Shown: one piece after another, positions 16,203 to 25,884 of the stretch | Layout of the letters: each line of letters begins with the position of its first letter | Numbering within the stretch: the first letter of the stretch is position 1 | Assembly (NCBI GenBank): GCA_902800585.1 | Contig: CADCEW010000019.1 | Span: 1 to 35,597, forward strand | Length of the DNA: 35,597 bases | Reading direction: 5' to 3' | Origin: an uncultured Prevotellaceae bacterium | GTDB taxonomy: Bacteria; Bacteroidota; Bacteroidia; Bacteroidales; Bacteroidaceae | Made by a program: the position numbers and the translations under genes | Notes under the pieces: generated by a model | Database searches by the model: none | Told to the model about the DNA's origin: nothing | What the model saw: only the letters and a program-made list of their open reading frames with translations

Positions 16203-18050
16203 ATGGTAAACAAAGAGAAACTCTTTACCGAGTTCCAAGCACCTACCACCCAAGAATGGTTGGACAAGATTGAGGTTGACTTGAAAGGAGCCGACTTCCA
16301 GAAAAAACTCGTGTGGAGAACAAATGAAGGCTTTAATGTACAGCCTTTCTATCGCCGTGAGGACTTGGCGAACCTGAAAACACCTGACGCACTCCCTGGG
16401 GAGTTCCCGTTCGTGCGTGGCAACAAAAAAGACTCTAATGTGTGGTATGTTCGTCAGAACATCAAGGTGGATGACCCTAAAGCGGCTAATGCCAAAGCAC
16501 TCGACATCTTGAACAAGGGTATTGACTCCTTAGGCTTTAAGATTCCTGGTAAACAGGTGAGCAAGGAGACTGTTGAGACATTGCTTGACAATATCTTATG
16601 TGATATCGTCGAGGTGAATTTCTCAACTTGTCCGCAACATTCACTGGAATTAGCCGAAATTCTTGTTGAATACTTCGCCAAGAAGGGCTACGACAAGGAA
16701 AAAGTGGTGGGTTCTATCTGGTGGGACCCCATGATGAAAATGGTGATGAAGGGCAAAGACGTAACATCAATGCTTGAGATGGGCCCTAAACTCGTAGAGA
16801 CTTTGAAGGAGTATCCAAATTTCCGTTGCATCACAGTAAGTACAGATGCCCTTAATAATGCTGGTGCCTATATCGTTCAGGAGTTAGGTTATGCTCTGGC
16901 TTGGGGTAATGAGTACCTGCAGCAACTCACGGATGCCGGTGTTGATGTAGACCTTGCTGCTAAAAGTATCAAATTTAACATGGGTGTCAGTGAGAACTAC
17001 TTCATGGAGATTGCCAAGTTCCGTGCCGCCCGTCTGCTTTGGGCTCAAATCGTAAAACAGTACGAACCGAAGTGTGACTGTGCCTGCAAGATGATTATCA
17101 ATGCTACTACCTCTACTTACAATCAGACATTGTTCGATAGTTATGTTAACTTGCTCCGTTCTCAGACAGAGGCAATGAGTGCCGCTTTGGGAAGTGTTCA
17201 CTCGATGGTGGTTACTCCGTTTGATGCTCCTTACGAAGAAGCAACAGACTTTTCTGAGCGTATTGCCCGTAACCAACAGTTATTGATTAAGGAGGAAAGT
17301 CATTTCGACCGTATTGTTGATCCTTCTGCAGGTTCATATTATATTGAACACCTTACAGATGCATTGGCTACTGAGGCATGGAAGATATTTCTGAAAGTAG
17401 AAGAAGAGGGAGGTTTTCTTGCTGCTGTTAAGGCAGGAACTATACAGGATGACATCAATGCTACAAATGTGAAGCGTCATGACGATGCCGCAAAGCGTAA
17501 GGAGTTCCTGTTGGGTACCAACCAGTTCCCCAACTTCACCGAGAAGAGCGAAGGAAAGAAGGCTGTTGGCTGCTGCTGTTGCTGCGGAAAAGCTGAGGAC
17601 ACTGAGATTAAGAAAATCAATAGCACCCGACTCGCAGCCGATTTCGAAGACCTCCGCATCCATACCGAGGAGACGAAGGTGCCCGTTGCCTTTATGCTTA
17701 CCATTGGTAATCTTGCTATGCGTCAAGCTCGTGCCCAGTTCTCTTGTAACTTCCTCGCATGTGCTGGTTACAAGGTGATTGACAATCTTGGCTTTAAGAC
17801 TGTTGAAGAGGGTGTAGATGCTGCTTTGGAGGCTAAGGCTGATATCGTAGTCATCTGCTCTTCTGACGATGAATATGCTGAGTATGCCATTCCTGCTTTC
17901 AAGTATTTGAATGGTCGTGCAATGTTTGTCGTGGCCGGTGCTCCTGCTTGTATGGAAGACTTGAAGGCTGCTGGCATTGAGAACTACATTCACGTTCGTT
18001 GTAATGTATTGGAGACTTTGAAAGAATATAATCAGAAACTTGGTATCTAA
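16203..18050 (+). CDS. mutA: Methylmalonyl-CoA mutase small (beta) subunit
   Basis: 615 residues, the usual length. It is the non-catalytic partner of the heterodimeric B12 mutase interconverting succinyl-CoA and (R)-methylmalonyl-CoA. An N-terminal arm ([19 protein letters not shown]) leads into a TIM-barrel domain with [14 protein letters not shown] (near 279-292) and [13 protein letters not shown], followed by a B12-domain-like C-terminal part. That part lacks the DxHxxG cobalamin ligand, as expected for this subunit. Between barrel and C-terminal domain sits a run of five cysteines (457-461). The gene is followed 19 nt later by mutB, so the two are one transcript. In Bacteroidales this enzyme makes propionate from succinate when B12 is available. 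Confidence 0.96.
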   Translation: MVNKEKLFTEFQAPTTQEWLDKIEVDLKGADFQKKLVWRTNEGFNVQPFYRREDLANLKTPDALPGEFPFVRGNKKDSNVWYVRQNIKVDDPKAANAKALDILNKGIDSLGFKIPGKQVSKETVETLLDNILCDIVEVNFSTCPQHSLELAEILVEYFAKKGYDKEKVVGSIWWDPMMKMVMKGKDVTSMLEMGPKLVETLKEYPNFRCITVSTDALNNAGAYIVQELGYALAWGNEYLQQLTDAGVDVDLAAKSIKFNMGVSENYFMEIAKFRAARLLWAQIVKQYEPKCDCACKMIINATTSTYNQTLFDSYVNLLRSQTEAMSAALGSVHSMVVTPFDAPYEEATDFSERIARNQQLLIKEESHFDRIVDPSAGSYYIEHLTDALATEAWKIFLKVEEEGGFLAAVKAGTIQDDINATNVKRHDDAAKRKEFLLGTNQFPNFTEKSEGKKAVGCCCCCGKAEDTEIKKINSTRLAADFEDLRIHTEETKVPVAFMLTIGNLAMRQARAQFSCNFLACAGYKVIDNLGFKTVEEGVDAALEAKADIVVICSSDDEYAEYAIPAFKYLNGRAMFVVAGAPACMEDLKAAGIENYIHVRCNVLETLKEYNQKLGI

Positions 18051-18069
18051 AGAATAGGAGACTTGAATT

Positions 18070-20238
18070 ATGCGTAAACAATTTAAAGATATTGATATCT
18101 ATGCAGGCATCAAGGCTCAAGATGGTGCCAAGTGGATTAAAGACAATGGAATCGTAGAAAACTGGAAGACTCCCGAGCATATCGAGGTGCGTCCCGTTTA
18201 TACAAAAGAAGACCTTGAAGGGATGGAACACCTTGATTTTACAGCTGGTATTCCTCCTTACCTCCGTGGTCCATACTCAATGATGTACCCATTCCGCCCA
18301 TGGACCATCCGTCAGTATGCTGGATTCTCTACCGCTGAGGAATCGAATGCTTTCTATCGACGTAACCTGGCTTCTGGTCAGAAGGGTCTTTCTGTTGCCT
18401 TCGACCTGCCTACACACCGTGGTTACGACCCCGATAACGCTCGTGTCGTCGGTGATGTTGGTAAGGCTGGTGTGTCTATCTGTAATGAGGAGAACATGAA
18501 GGTGCTCTTCTCGGGTATTCCTTTGAATAAGATGTCCGTCTCCATGACGATGAACGGTGCGGTGTTGCCAATCCTTGCTTTCTATATTGTGGCTGGTTTG
18601 GAACAGGGTGCTCAGTTGGAGGAGATGGCTGGAACGATTCAGAATGATATTTTGAAGGAGTTCATGGTGCGTAACACCTATATCTATCCGCCCGCTTTCT
18701 CCATGAAGATTATCGCTGATATCTTCGAGTATACATCACAGAAGATGCCGAAGTTCAACAGTATCTCTATCTCTGGTTATCACATGCAGGAGGCTGGTGC
18801 TACCGCTGACATCGAATTGGCATACACGCTCGCTGACGGTATGGACTATCTGCGTACAGGTGTGAATGCCGGTATCGATGTGGATGCCTTTGCACCTCGC
18901 CTGTCCTTCTTCTGGGCTATCGGAATGAATCACTTCATGGAGATTGCCAAGATGCGTGCCGGTCGTTTGTTGTGGGCGAAGATTGTGAAGAGCTTTGGTG
19001 CCAAGAATCCGAAGTCTCTTGCACTCCGTACTCACTCGCAAACCTCTGGTTGGTCATTGACAGAGCAGGATCCGTTCAATAATGTAGGTCGTACCTGTAT
19101 TGAGGCAATGGCTGCCGTATTGGGACATACTCAGTCGCTCCACACCAATGCACTCGACGAGGCTATCGCATTACCTACCGATTTCTCGGCTCGTATTGCT
19201 CGTAACACCCAGATATACATTCAGAATGAGACGAAGGTGTGCAAGCAGATTGACCCGTGGGCAGGCTCTTATTACGTGGAGACACTGACCAATGAGTTGG
19301 TTCATAAGGCTTGGGAGCACATTCAGGAGATTGAGAAACTCGGTGGTATGGCTAAGGCTATTGAGACTGGTCTACCTAAGATGCGAATCGAGGAGGCTGC
19401 AGCACGTACACAGGCTCGTATTGACTCTGGTGTTCAGACCATCGTCGGTACCAACAAGTACCGCTTGGAGCATGAGGATCCCATCGATATCCTCGAGGTC
19501 GACAACACCGCTGTACGCAAACAACAGGAAGAGAGTCTGGCTCAGGTACGTGGTTCTCGTGATGAGGCCGCCTGTCAGGCTGCCCTTAAGGCCATCACAG
19601 ACTGCGTGCGTGACTTCAAGGAAGGTAAAAAGAGTGAGAACAACCTCCTTGACCTTGCCGTCAAGGCAGCCCAGTTGCGTTGTACTTTGGGTGAGATTTC
19701 AGATGCCTGCGAAGAAATCGTGGGTCGTTATAAAGCAGTAATCAGAACAATTTCAGGCGTGTATAGTTCAGAATCAAAGAATGACAGCGACTTCGAGTTG
19801 GCAAAGAAACTGACCGATGAGTTCGCAGCGAAAGAGGGTCGCCGTCCTCGTATCTTCATCGCAAAGATGGGACAGGATGGTCACGACCGTGGTGCAAAAG
19901 TAGTGGCAACAGGTTATGCTGACTGTGGTTTTGACGTTGATATGGGACCTTTGTTCCAGACTCCTGCTGAAGCTGCCCGTGAAGCCGTTGAGAATGACGT
20001 TCACTGCGTGGGTTGTTCTTCGCTGGCAGCCGGTCATAAGACACTTATCCCACAGCTCATAGAGGAGTTGAAGAAACTGGGTCGCGAAGACATTATGGTG
20101 ATTGCCGGTGGTGTTATCCCTGCCCAAGACTATGACTTCCTCTATAAGGCAGGTGTCGCAGCAATCTTCGGTCCTGGTACATCTGTAGCGAAAGCTGCCG
20201 TCGAAATGATGAAGATTCTGCTTGATAAGGAAGACTAA
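18070..20238 (+). CDS. mutB: Methylmalonyl-CoA mutase large (alpha) subunit, B12-binding
   Basis: 722 residues, full length. It is the catalytic subunit. The N-terminal arm and TIM barrel are clear ([23 protein letters not shown], shown here only in part as [43 protein letters not shown]). The C-terminal cobalamin domain has DGHDRG with the cobalt-ligating His at about residue 605, then [14 protein letters not shown] and [13 protein letters not shown]. Start [10 protein letters not shown] at 18070 lies 19 nt after mutA. The end overlaps the convergent hemW stop by 4 bp. No epimerase or MeaB-type chaperone gene lies in the window. Confidence 0.97.
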   Translation: MRKQFKDIDIYAGIKAQDGAKWIKDNGIVENWKTPEHIEVRPVYTKEDLEGMEHLDFTAGIPPYLRGPYSMMYPFRPWTIRQYAGFSTAEESNAFYRRNLASGQKGLSVAFDLPTHRGYDPDNARVVGDVGKAGVSICNEENMKVLFSGIPLNKMSVSMTMNGAVLPILAFYIVAGLEQGAQLEEMAGTIQNDILKEFMVRNTYIYPPAFSMKIIADIFEYTSQKMPKFNSISISGYHMQEAGATADIELAYTLADGMDYLRTGVNAGIDVDAFAPRLSFFWAIGMNHFMEIAKMRAGRLLWAKIVKSFGAKNPKSLALRTHSQTSGWSLTEQDPFNNVGRTCIEAMAAVLGHTQSLHTNALDEAIALPTDFSARIARNTQIYIQNETKVCKQIDPWAGSYYVETLTNELVHKAWEHIQEIEKLGGMAKAIETGLPKMRIEEAAARTQARIDSGVQTIVGTNKYRLEHEDPIDILEVDNTAVRKQQEESLAQVRGSRDEAACQAALKAITDCVRDFKEGKKSENNLLDLAVKAAQLRCTLGEISDACEEIVGRYKAVIRTISGVYSSESKNDSDFELAKKLTDEFAAKEGRRPRIFIAKMGQDGHDRGAKVVATGYADCGFDVDMGPLFQTPAEAAREAVENDVHCVGCSSLAAGHKTLIPQLIEELKKLGREDIMVIAGGVIPAQDYDFLYKAGVAAIFGPGTSVAKAAVEMMKILLDKED

Positions 20239-21341
20239 TCTACCATCATCAGGTCACTCATTACCATATCGCTGACAAATAGTCCTTTACGGGTGAGGAT
20301 CAGATGATGATCTTGAATACGGAGCAAGTTTTCGACAATATAGGGTCGGGCTTGCTCCGTAATATATTGTCTGTATCTCGTTGTAAGGCTGTTGAGGTCA
20401 AGTCCTTCTTTTGTACGGAGGGCAACGGTGATGCGGTCGTTATAGTGGGTATCCTCATTAATGAGTTCACGTTCACAGGGAATCTCGTCTCTCTCGATGG
20501 CTTCCATATATTGATGGATGTCTGCCACATTCCAACTGCGGCATTGTCTGTCATAGCTGTGTGCAGCGGCACCGATACCGATATAGGGTATGTCACGCCA
20601 ATAGTTACTGTTATGACGGGAACGGAATCCCAGCTTGGCGAAATTACTAATCTCATAGTGTTCATAGCCCGCGGCAGTCAGTTTGTTGATGAGCAGTTCG
20701 TACATCTGTCGCTCCAGCTCCTCGTCAACTTTAAACTCAGAACTCTCAACTCTTAACTGCATATAGAGCGGTGTTCCTTCCTCTATCATGAGACAATAGG
20801 CAGAGAGATGTTCCACATCAAGACGTAGGGCAGCGTCAACATCATATTCCCAGTCGTTTATGGTTTCATTCGGGAAACCATACATCAGGTCGATGCTGAT
20901 ATTATGGATGCCAGCCTTGCGGAGTCGTTCAACGGCAAGGGTGACCTGTTCTGCAGTATGCCTGCGATGTAGGAAAAGCAATCGTTCATTATCAAAGGTC
21001 TGTGCACCCATACTGACGCGATTGATGCCGAGTTGGGGGAGAGCAGAGGCAAACTCCTCGCTTACGTCATCAGGGTTGCATTCGATGGTGATTTCATTAT
21101 TTTCCGCCACCTTATTATATAAATGGATGGTCTCGAGCAACTGCTTCAATTGTGGAATCGTCAATTGTGAAGGCGTTCCACCTCCAAGATATATCGTATC
21201 GATGTTCTCTCCTCTTAAAGCAATCTCCTTACACACCGCATCGACATACCTCTGTCGATATTTCAACAGCGTTGTAGAGTAGAAAGCGCAGTAGATACAA
21301 CGGCTTTTACAAAACGGAACATGTATATAGAGACCTGCCAT
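20235..21341 (-). CDS. hemW: HemW-type radical SAM heme chaperone (coproporphyrinogen III oxidase-like)
   Basis: 368 residues from the Met at 21341; a Met two codons upstream (21347) is possible. The 4Fe-4S radical SAM motif is CKSRCIYC, followed by AF as in HemW rather than the CxC form of true Hem[22 protein letters not shown] and [12 protein letters not shown] are further family motifs. It is thought to deliver heme to respiratory proteins. The promoter -7 box ends only 8 nt before the 21341 ATG, which supports the shorter start, since the 21347 start would coincide with the expected transcription start. The last 4 bp overlap the mutB end on the other strand. HemW-like proteins are often mis-annotated as HemN. 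Confidence 0.9.
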   Translation of the reverse strand: MAGLYIHVPFCKSRCIYCAFYSTTLLKYRQRYVDAVCKEIALRGENIDTIYLGGGTPSQLTIPQLKQLLETIHLYNKVAENNEITIECNPDDVSEEFASALPQLGINRVSMGAQTFDNERLLFLHRRHTAEQVTLAVERLRKAGIHNISIDLMYGFPNETINDWEYDVDAALRLDVEHLSAYCLMIEEGTPLYMQLRVESSEFKVDEELERQMYELLINKLTAAGYEHYEISNFAKLGFRSRHNSNYWRDIPYIGIGAAAHSYDRQCRSWNVADIHQYMEAIERDEIPCERELINEDTHYNDRITVALRTKEGLDLNSLTTRYRQYITEQARPYIVENLLRIQDHHLILTRKGLFVSDMVMSDLMMVD

Positions 21342-21348
21342 TATCATG

Positions 21349-21379
21349 CAAAAGTACTAATAAAGTTTAATATTTGAAA
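21349..21379 (-). promoter_or_regulatory. Promoter for hemW with near-leaderless start
   Basis: The minus strand has TACTTTTG (21356-21349), a full -7 match, and TTTC (21379-21376) 19 nt upstream. Transcription should start around 21343-21346, only a few bases before the ATG at 21341. Confidence 0.5.
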
Positions 21380-21409
21380 GTTTTTTTAGGTTTTTCGCAT
21401 GAAATTGTC

Positions 21410-21417
21410 TACCTTTG
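21410..21417 (+). promoter_or_regulatory. Probable -7 box for the EF-G paralogue gene
   Basis: TACCTTTG matches TAnnTTTG and lies 44 nt before the ATG at 21462. I see no good -33 element, only a T-rich run near 21381-21387. Confidence 0.45.
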
Positions 21418-21461
21418 GCTTCGCTTTGCAAAATAGAATAAACCTAAAATAACAAGTAAAT

Positions 21462-23621
21462 ATGAAAGTTTATCAAACCAACGAAATCAAAAACATCGCA
21501 TTGATTGGCAGTGCGGGTAGCGGCAAGACTACTCTTGCCGAAGCAATGGTCTACGAAGCAGGCATCATCAAGCGCCGCGGTACCGTAGAGGGTAAGAACA
21601 CCATGAGCGACTATTTCCCTGTTGAACAGGAATACGGCTACTCGGTGTTCTCTACTGTTTTTCATGTAGAGTGGAATAATAAGAAACTCAACATCATCGA
21701 CTGTCCAGGATCCGATGACTTCGTGGGTGGTGCCATCACTGCTCTGAACGTTACCGACCAGGCTGTTATCCTCGTCAATGGACAGTATGGTCCCGAGGTA
21801 GGTACGATGAACGCTTTCCGTAATACGGAGAAGTTGAAGAAGCCTGTTATATTCCTCGTTAACCAGTTGGACCGTGACAACTGTGACTTCGACCAGATTC
21901 TGAATCAGTTAAAGGAGATCTATGGTAACAACTGTGTTCCCGTACAGTATCCTATCGCTACAGGTGCAGGTTTCAATAGTGTTATCGACGTACTGTTGAT
22001 GAAGAAATACTCTTGGAAGCCTGAGGGTGGTGCTCCTATCATTGAGGATATCCCTGCCGACCAACTCGACAAGGCGAAGGAGATGAAGGCTGCCCTCGTG
22101 GAGGCTGCTGCTGCTGGAGACGACACTTTGATGGAAAAGTTCTTTGAGACAGAAGACCTCTCTGAGGACGAAATGCGTGAGGGTATCCGCAAGGGTCTTG
22201 TGACTCGCAGCATCTATCCTGTATTCTGTGTTTGTGCTGGTCGTGACATGGGTGTTCGTCGTCTGATGGAGTTCCTTGGTAACGTTGTACCTTTCGTCAG
22301 CGAGATGCCTGTCATCAAGAATGCTGCCGGCAAGGATGTTCCTGCCGATACAAATGCTCCTGCTTCCCTCTATTTCTTCAAGACGGGTGTGGAGCCTCAT
22401 ATTGGTGAGGTACAATACTTTAAGGTAATGAGTGGTAGCGTGAAGAGTGGCGATGACTTGACGAATGCAGACCGTGGTTCGAAGGAGCGTATTGGTACGC
22501 TATATGCCTGTGCAGGTGCCAACCGTATTCAGGTGGATCAACTGAATGCCGGTGACATCGGTTGTACCGTAAAACTGAAGGACGTGAAGACGGGCAACAC
22601 GCTCAATGGTAAGGACGTAGAGAATAAGTTCGACTTCATCAAATATCCGAACTCCAAGTTCTCTCGTGCTATTAAGGCTGTCAATGAGGCTGAGACCGAG
22701 AAGATGATGGCTGCCCTGCAGAAGATGCGTCAGGAAGACCCGACATGGGTTGTCGAGCAGTCTAAGGAGTTGCGCCAGATTATCGTTCATGGACAGGGTG
22801 AGTTCCACCTTCGTACCTTGAAATGGCGTATGGAGAACAACGAGAAGATTCAGATTGAGTATCAGGAGCCGAAGATTCCATATCGTGAGACTATCACGAA
22901 GATGGCGCGTGCCGACTATCGTCATAAGAAACAGTCGGGTGGTGCAGGACAGTTCGGTGAGGTACATCTGATAGTTGAGCCTTATACTGACGGTATGCCT
23001 GATCCTGTATCGTTCACCATCAATGGACAGGAGTTCAAGATGAACATCAAGTCCAAGGAAGAAAAAGACCTGGAGTGGGGCGGAAAACTCGTCTTCATCA
23101 ACAGTGTCGTCGGTGGTGCCATTGATATGCGTTTCATGCCTGCTATCCTGAAGGGTATCATGGAGCGCATGGAGCAGGGACCGTTGACAGGTTCTTATGC
23201 TCGTGATGTTCGTGTCATCGTTTACGATGGTAAGATGCACCCAGTAGACTCTAACGAGCTTTCCTTCATGTTGGCTGCACGTAACGCCTTCTCCGCTGCT
23301 TTCAAGGAGGCAGGTCCAAAGGTGTTGGAGCCTATCTATGATTTGGAAGTGCTTGTTCCTGCCGATTACATGGGTGATGTGATGAGTGACCTGCAGGGTC
23401 GTCGTGCCATCATCATGGGTATGGACAGCGAGGCAGGCTATCAGAAACTGTCTGCTAAGATTCCTTTGAAGGAGTTGGCAAGTTACTCTATCGCCTTGTC
23501 ATCGTTGACGGGTGGACGTGCTTCGTTCACTACGAGTTTCTCCAGTTACGAACTCGTTCCGAACGATATTCAGCAGCAACTCATTAAGGAGCATGAGGCT
23601 GAATTGAAGGAAGAGGATTAA
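21462..23621 (+). CDS. Elongation factor G paralogue lacking the catalytic histidine (EF-G2-like)
   Basis: 719 residues, with the full EF-G layout: G domain, domain II, and domains III-V with ending PLKELASYSIALSSLTGGRASF. The P-loop is intact (GSAGSGKTT, 16-24). In switch II the normal DTPGH is DCPGS (80-84), so the His that activates water for GTP hydrolysis is Ser84. The guanine-specificity motif NKxD is NQLD (134-137). These changes fit the Bacteroides EF-G paralogue known as EF-G2, which has been reported to support translocation without GTPase activity; I identify it from memory of the family. It is a monocistronic-looking gene with its own -7 box. A ribosome-protection role is less likely but not excluded. 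Confidence 0.9.
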   Translation: MKVYQTNEIKNIALIGSAGSGKTTLAEAMVYEAGIIKRRGTVEGKNTMSDYFPVEQEYGYSVFSTVFHVEWNNKKLNIIDCPGSDDFVGGAITALNVTDQAVILVNGQYGPEVGTMNAFRNTEKLKKPVIFLVNQLDRDNCDFDQILNQLKEIYGNNCVPVQYPIATGAGFNSVIDVLLMKKYSWKPEGGAPIIEDIPADQLDKAKEMKAALVEAAAAGDDTLMEKFFETEDLSEDEMREGIRKGLVTRSIYPVFCVCAGRDMGVRRLMEFLGNVVPFVSEMPVIKNAAGKDVPADTNAPASLYFFKTGVEPHIGEVQYFKVMSGSVKSGDDLTNADRGSKERIGTLYACAGANRIQVDQLNAGDIGCTVKLKDVKTGNTLNGKDVENKFDFIKYPNSKFSRAIKAVNEAETEKMMAALQKMRQEDPTWVVEQSKELRQIIVHGQGEFHLRTLKWRMENNEKIQIEYQEPKIPYRETITKMARADYRHKKQSGGAGQFGEVHLIVEPYTDGMPDPVSFTINGQEFKMNIKSKEEKDLEWGGKLVFINSVVGGAIDMRFMPAILKGIMERMEQGPLTGSYARDVRVIVYDGKMHPVDSNELSFMLAARNAFSAAFKEAGPKVLEPIYDLEVLVPADYMGDVMSDLQGRRAIIMGMDSEAGYQKLSAKIPLKELASYSIALSSLTGGRASFTTSFSSYELVPNDIQQQLIKEHEAELKEED

Positions 23622-23648
23622 TTTTCTATATCTTTGATAGGTATTTGG

Positions 23649-23678
23649 AGGTTGGCAATCCACATGGGCTGTCAGCCT
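23649..23678 (+). terminator. Possible weak terminator after the EF-G paralogue
   Basis: AGGTTGGCA (23649-23657) can pair with TGTCAGCCT (23670-23678), with two G-U pairs, around a 12-nt loop. A T-rich run follows at 23679-23688. The stem is imperfect. Confidence 0.35.
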
Positions 23679-23726
23679 TCTTTGTTTGTCATTAGAAATG
23701 TTTTGGAAAAATTTTCTTTTGAATCA

Positions 23727-23758
23727 TTTGTAGATTTCGGAATTTCTTATTACTTTTG
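23727..23758 (+). promoter_or_regulatory. Promoter for the three kinase-like genes
   Basis: TTTG (23727-23730), a 20-nt spacer and TACTTTTG (23751-23758) match the Bacteroidota consensus fully. The first kinase ATG is at 23788. No comparable promoter was seen before the second or third copy. Confidence 0.75.
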
Positions 23759-23787
23759 CAAATACTACTAATAATTTAAAAGAAACT

Positions 23788-24429
23788 ATGAATAAAAACG
23801 AGCAATTTGTCATCACAATCAATCGAGAATTAGGAAGTGGCGGTCGTACCATAGGTGAGAGATTGGCAGAGAAGTTGGGCGTGACCTTCTATGACAAGGC
23901 CGTTATCAAGGGGCTGGTAGAGAGGTATAATCTCGACGTAGATGAAATCGAGAGACTGAGAGACAAGAAGCATAGCTGGTGGACCGACTTCAAACGTGTG
24001 GCAGGTATCGGTGATGGAATCATCAGCAGCAGTAAATATATTGCGGAGATGGGCAAGGAACCAGATGTGCTGACTACTGAGAGTGTGTTCAAGGCTGAGA
24101 CGGAGATACTGGAAGATATCGCTAAAGTAGAGTCATGCGTCATTGCCGGACGTAGCGGCTTTTACGTCTTCCGCAACCATCCGAACCATATGAGTATCCT
24201 CATCCAAGCCTCCAAACCCTACCGTGTGGAACGTACAATGCGCAAGAAGAATATCACCGAAGAAGAGGCACTCAAAATTATTGATAAGGTAGACAAGATG
24301 CGTGAGGACTACGTCAGGAAATTCACTGGCACCTCTCGTTACGATGCTCGCAACTATGATTTCGTGATTACTGTCGATGGTAAAACCGAAGACAAAGTTG
24401 TGGAGCAGATTCTATATCTCTTAGAGTAA
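23788..24429 (+). CDS. Cytidylate-kinase-like protein (PF13189 type), tandem copy 1
   Basis: 213 residues. The N-terminus FVITINRELGSGGRTIG is the modified P-loop of the Cytidylate_kin2 group, followed by RLAEKLGVTFYDKAVIKGL. Further conserved blocks are SCVIAGRSGFYVFRNHPNH, YRVERTMRKKNITEEEA and DKMREDYVRKFTGTSRYDARNYD, here named by their key parts RSGFYV and SRYDARNYD. These proteins are probable nucleoside-monophosphate-kinase-fold enzymes, but their substrate is not established. This is not the normal housekeeping Cmk, which has GPSGSGKS. It is the first of three adjacent paralogues and has the best promoter of the group. Confidence 0.88.
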   Translation: MNKNEQFVITINRELGSGGRTIGERLAEKLGVTFYDKAVIKGLVERYNLDVDEIERLRDKKHSWWTDFKRVAGIGDGIISSSKYIAEMGKEPDVLTTESVFKAETEILEDIAKVESCVIAGRSGFYVFRNHPNHMSILIQASKPYRVERTMRKKNITEEEALKIIDKVDKMREDYVRKFTGTSRYDARNYDFVITVDGKTEDKVVEQILYLLE

Positions 24430-24479
24430 AAGAGATATGTTAATATGTTTTTATTACTAATTTTTTCATACTAAAAACT

Positions 24480-25139
24480 ATGAATAAAAACGAGAAATTT
24501 GTCATCTCAATCAATCGAGAAATAGGAAGCGGCGGTCGTACTGTCGGTCGCAAGTTGGCAGAAAAGCTAGGTGTGGCTTTCTATGACAAGGCTGTTATCA
24601 AGGCGTTAGAAGAAAAATTCAATCTCAGCGTGGAAGATATCGAGAAACGTAAAGGTGGTGAACAGAGTTGGTGGAGCGAGATGAAGCGTATGGTGAATCT
24701 CGGAGCTAATGGTATCAATGCAGCACGCTATTTTGTACCTTCTGAGGATGATAATGATGACAAGATGATTACTGATGAGATGTTCAGAGTGGAGAAAGAT
24801 CTCTTGCAGGACATCGCTAAGAATGAGTCCTGTGTCATTGCTGGTCGTTTAGGTTTCTATGTGCTAAAAGATCATCCCAACCACTTGAATATCCTCATCC
24901 AGGCCTCCATGCCTTTCCGCATAGAGCGTATCATGCGCAAACAAGGGCTGAGTAGCAAGGAGGCGGAGAAGGTAATCGAGAAGGTGGACAAGATGCGTGA
25001 GAATTATGTGAAGGAATATACCAAGACCTCGCGCTATGATACCCGCAACTACCAACTGGTCATCTCCATGGACGAACTGAGTGAAGATGATGTCGTAGAA
25101 CACATCATCGACTATATCAATCGTAGTAGTAAGAAATAG
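24480..25139 (+). CDS. Cytidylate-kinase-like protein (PF13189 type), tandem copy 2
   Basis: 219 residues. The start MNKNEKFVISINREIGSGGRT is almost identical to those of the flanking copies, and SCVIAGRLGFYVLKDHPNH and TSRYDTRNYQ recur. The middle region (about 65-105) differs strongly from copy 1, with MVNLGANGINAARYF and an acidic stretch EDDNDD, suggesting a specificity or lid segment. In the RSGFY motif Ser is Leu here. It starts 50 nt after copy 1 with an AT-rich gap and no clear promoter, so it is probably read from the copy 1 promoter. Its substrate is unknown. Confidence 0.88.
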   Translation: MNKNEKFVISINREIGSGGRTVGRKLAEKLGVAFYDKAVIKALEEKFNLSVEDIEKRKGGEQSWWSEMKRMVNLGANGINAARYFVPSEDDNDDKMITDEMFRVEKDLLQDIAKNESCVIAGRLGFYVLKDHPNHLNILIQASMPFRIERIMRKQGLSSKEAEKVIEKVDKMRENYVKEYTKTSRYDTRNYQLVISMDELSEDDVVEHIIDYINRSSKK

Positions 25140-25166
25140 ACTATAACAGATTTAAATAACAATCAT

Positions 25167-25805
25167 ATGAATAAGAACGAGAAATTTGTCATCACGATTA
25201 ATCGTGAATTGGGAAGTGGCGGTCGTACTGTCGGTCGCAAGTTGTCAGAAAAGTTAGGTGTTCAATTTTTCGACAAGGCGCTCATCATGGCTTTGGAAGA
25301 GAAGTATCATCTCTCTACAGAGGAAATTGAGAAGATGAAAGGTCGTAAGCAAGGCTGGTGGGCTGAATTCAAACGTATCATGTTTAGTGATGAGTCATAT
25401 TCACCCAATTACTATGAAGTAAAAATGGGTGAGGCCCCCGAAGCGTTGAGTACTTATGAGATATTCAAGGCAGAGGAGGATATTCTTAACACCCTTGCTA
25501 AAGAAGAATCATGTATCGTGGCTGGACGCACAGGTTTCTACATACTTCGCAACCATCCGAACCACCTGCATATACTTATTCAGGCATCTATGCCCTTCCG
25601 CTTGAATCGTATTATGAAAAAGCGGAATATCTCTGAGGCAGAGGCACGTAAGATTATCGATAATGTGGACAAGATGCGTGAGAACTACGTGAAGGAGTAT
25701 ACTGGAACCACTCGCTATGACACTCGCAACTATGACCTTGTCATTAAAGCCGATGGTAAGTCAGAGGACGAGATTGTGAATATCATCCTGATGTACATCG
25801 GATAG
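25167..25805 (+). CDS. Cytidylate-kinase-like protein (PF13189 type), tandem copy 3
   Basis: 212 residues. MNKNEKFVITINRELGSGGRT opens the P-loop block; AGRTGFYILRNHPNH and TTRYDTRNYDL follow. As with copies 1 and 2, the ends are conserved and the middle (about 65-100, with EFKRIMFSDESYSPNYYEV) is distinct. It starts 27 nt after copy 2 and ends 26 nt before a strong hairpin. The three copies form one transcript by position. The function is not known. Confidence 0.88.
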   Translation: MNKNEKFVITINRELGSGGRTVGRKLSEKLGVQFFDKALIMALEEKYHLSTEEIEKMKGRKQGWWAEFKRIMFSDESYSPNYYEVKMGEAPEALSTYEIFKAEEDILNTLAKEESCIVAGRTGFYILRNHPNHLHILIQASMPFRLNRIMKKRNISEAEARKIIDNVDKMRENYVKEYTGTTRYDTRNYDLVIKADGKSEDEIVNIILMYIG

Positions 25806-25831
25806 TTGAGAAGTGTGATATCCGGGACATA

Positions 25832-25864
25832 AAAATCCGCAAGGCCAACGACCCTGCGGATTTT
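25832..25864. terminator. Bidirectional terminator between kinase copy 3 and pgk
   Basis: AAAATCCGCA (25832-25841) pairs perfectly with TGCGGATTTT (25855-25864) around a 13-nt loop. A T-rich run follows on the plus strand and a U tract is formed on the minus strand too. It stands between two convergent genes. Confidence 0.85.
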
Positions 25865-25884
25865 CTTTTTGTATTGTCTTACTA

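Noticed and set aside
15998-16267. N-terminal extension of the YidE-like protein by 90 residues
   Set aside because: It would cross both divergent promoters and overlap mutA; the extension has no membrane-protein start character, and [11 protein letters not shown] fits the family start.
17334-17993. Minus-strand open frame of 219 codons opposite mutA
   Set aside because: mutA is certain by motif and length, and the reverse frame shows no family or start signal.
23788-25805. Naming one of the kinases cmk
   Set aside because: The P-loop is the NRELGSGG type of the PF13189 group, not the GPSGSGKS of housekeeping cytidylate kinase.
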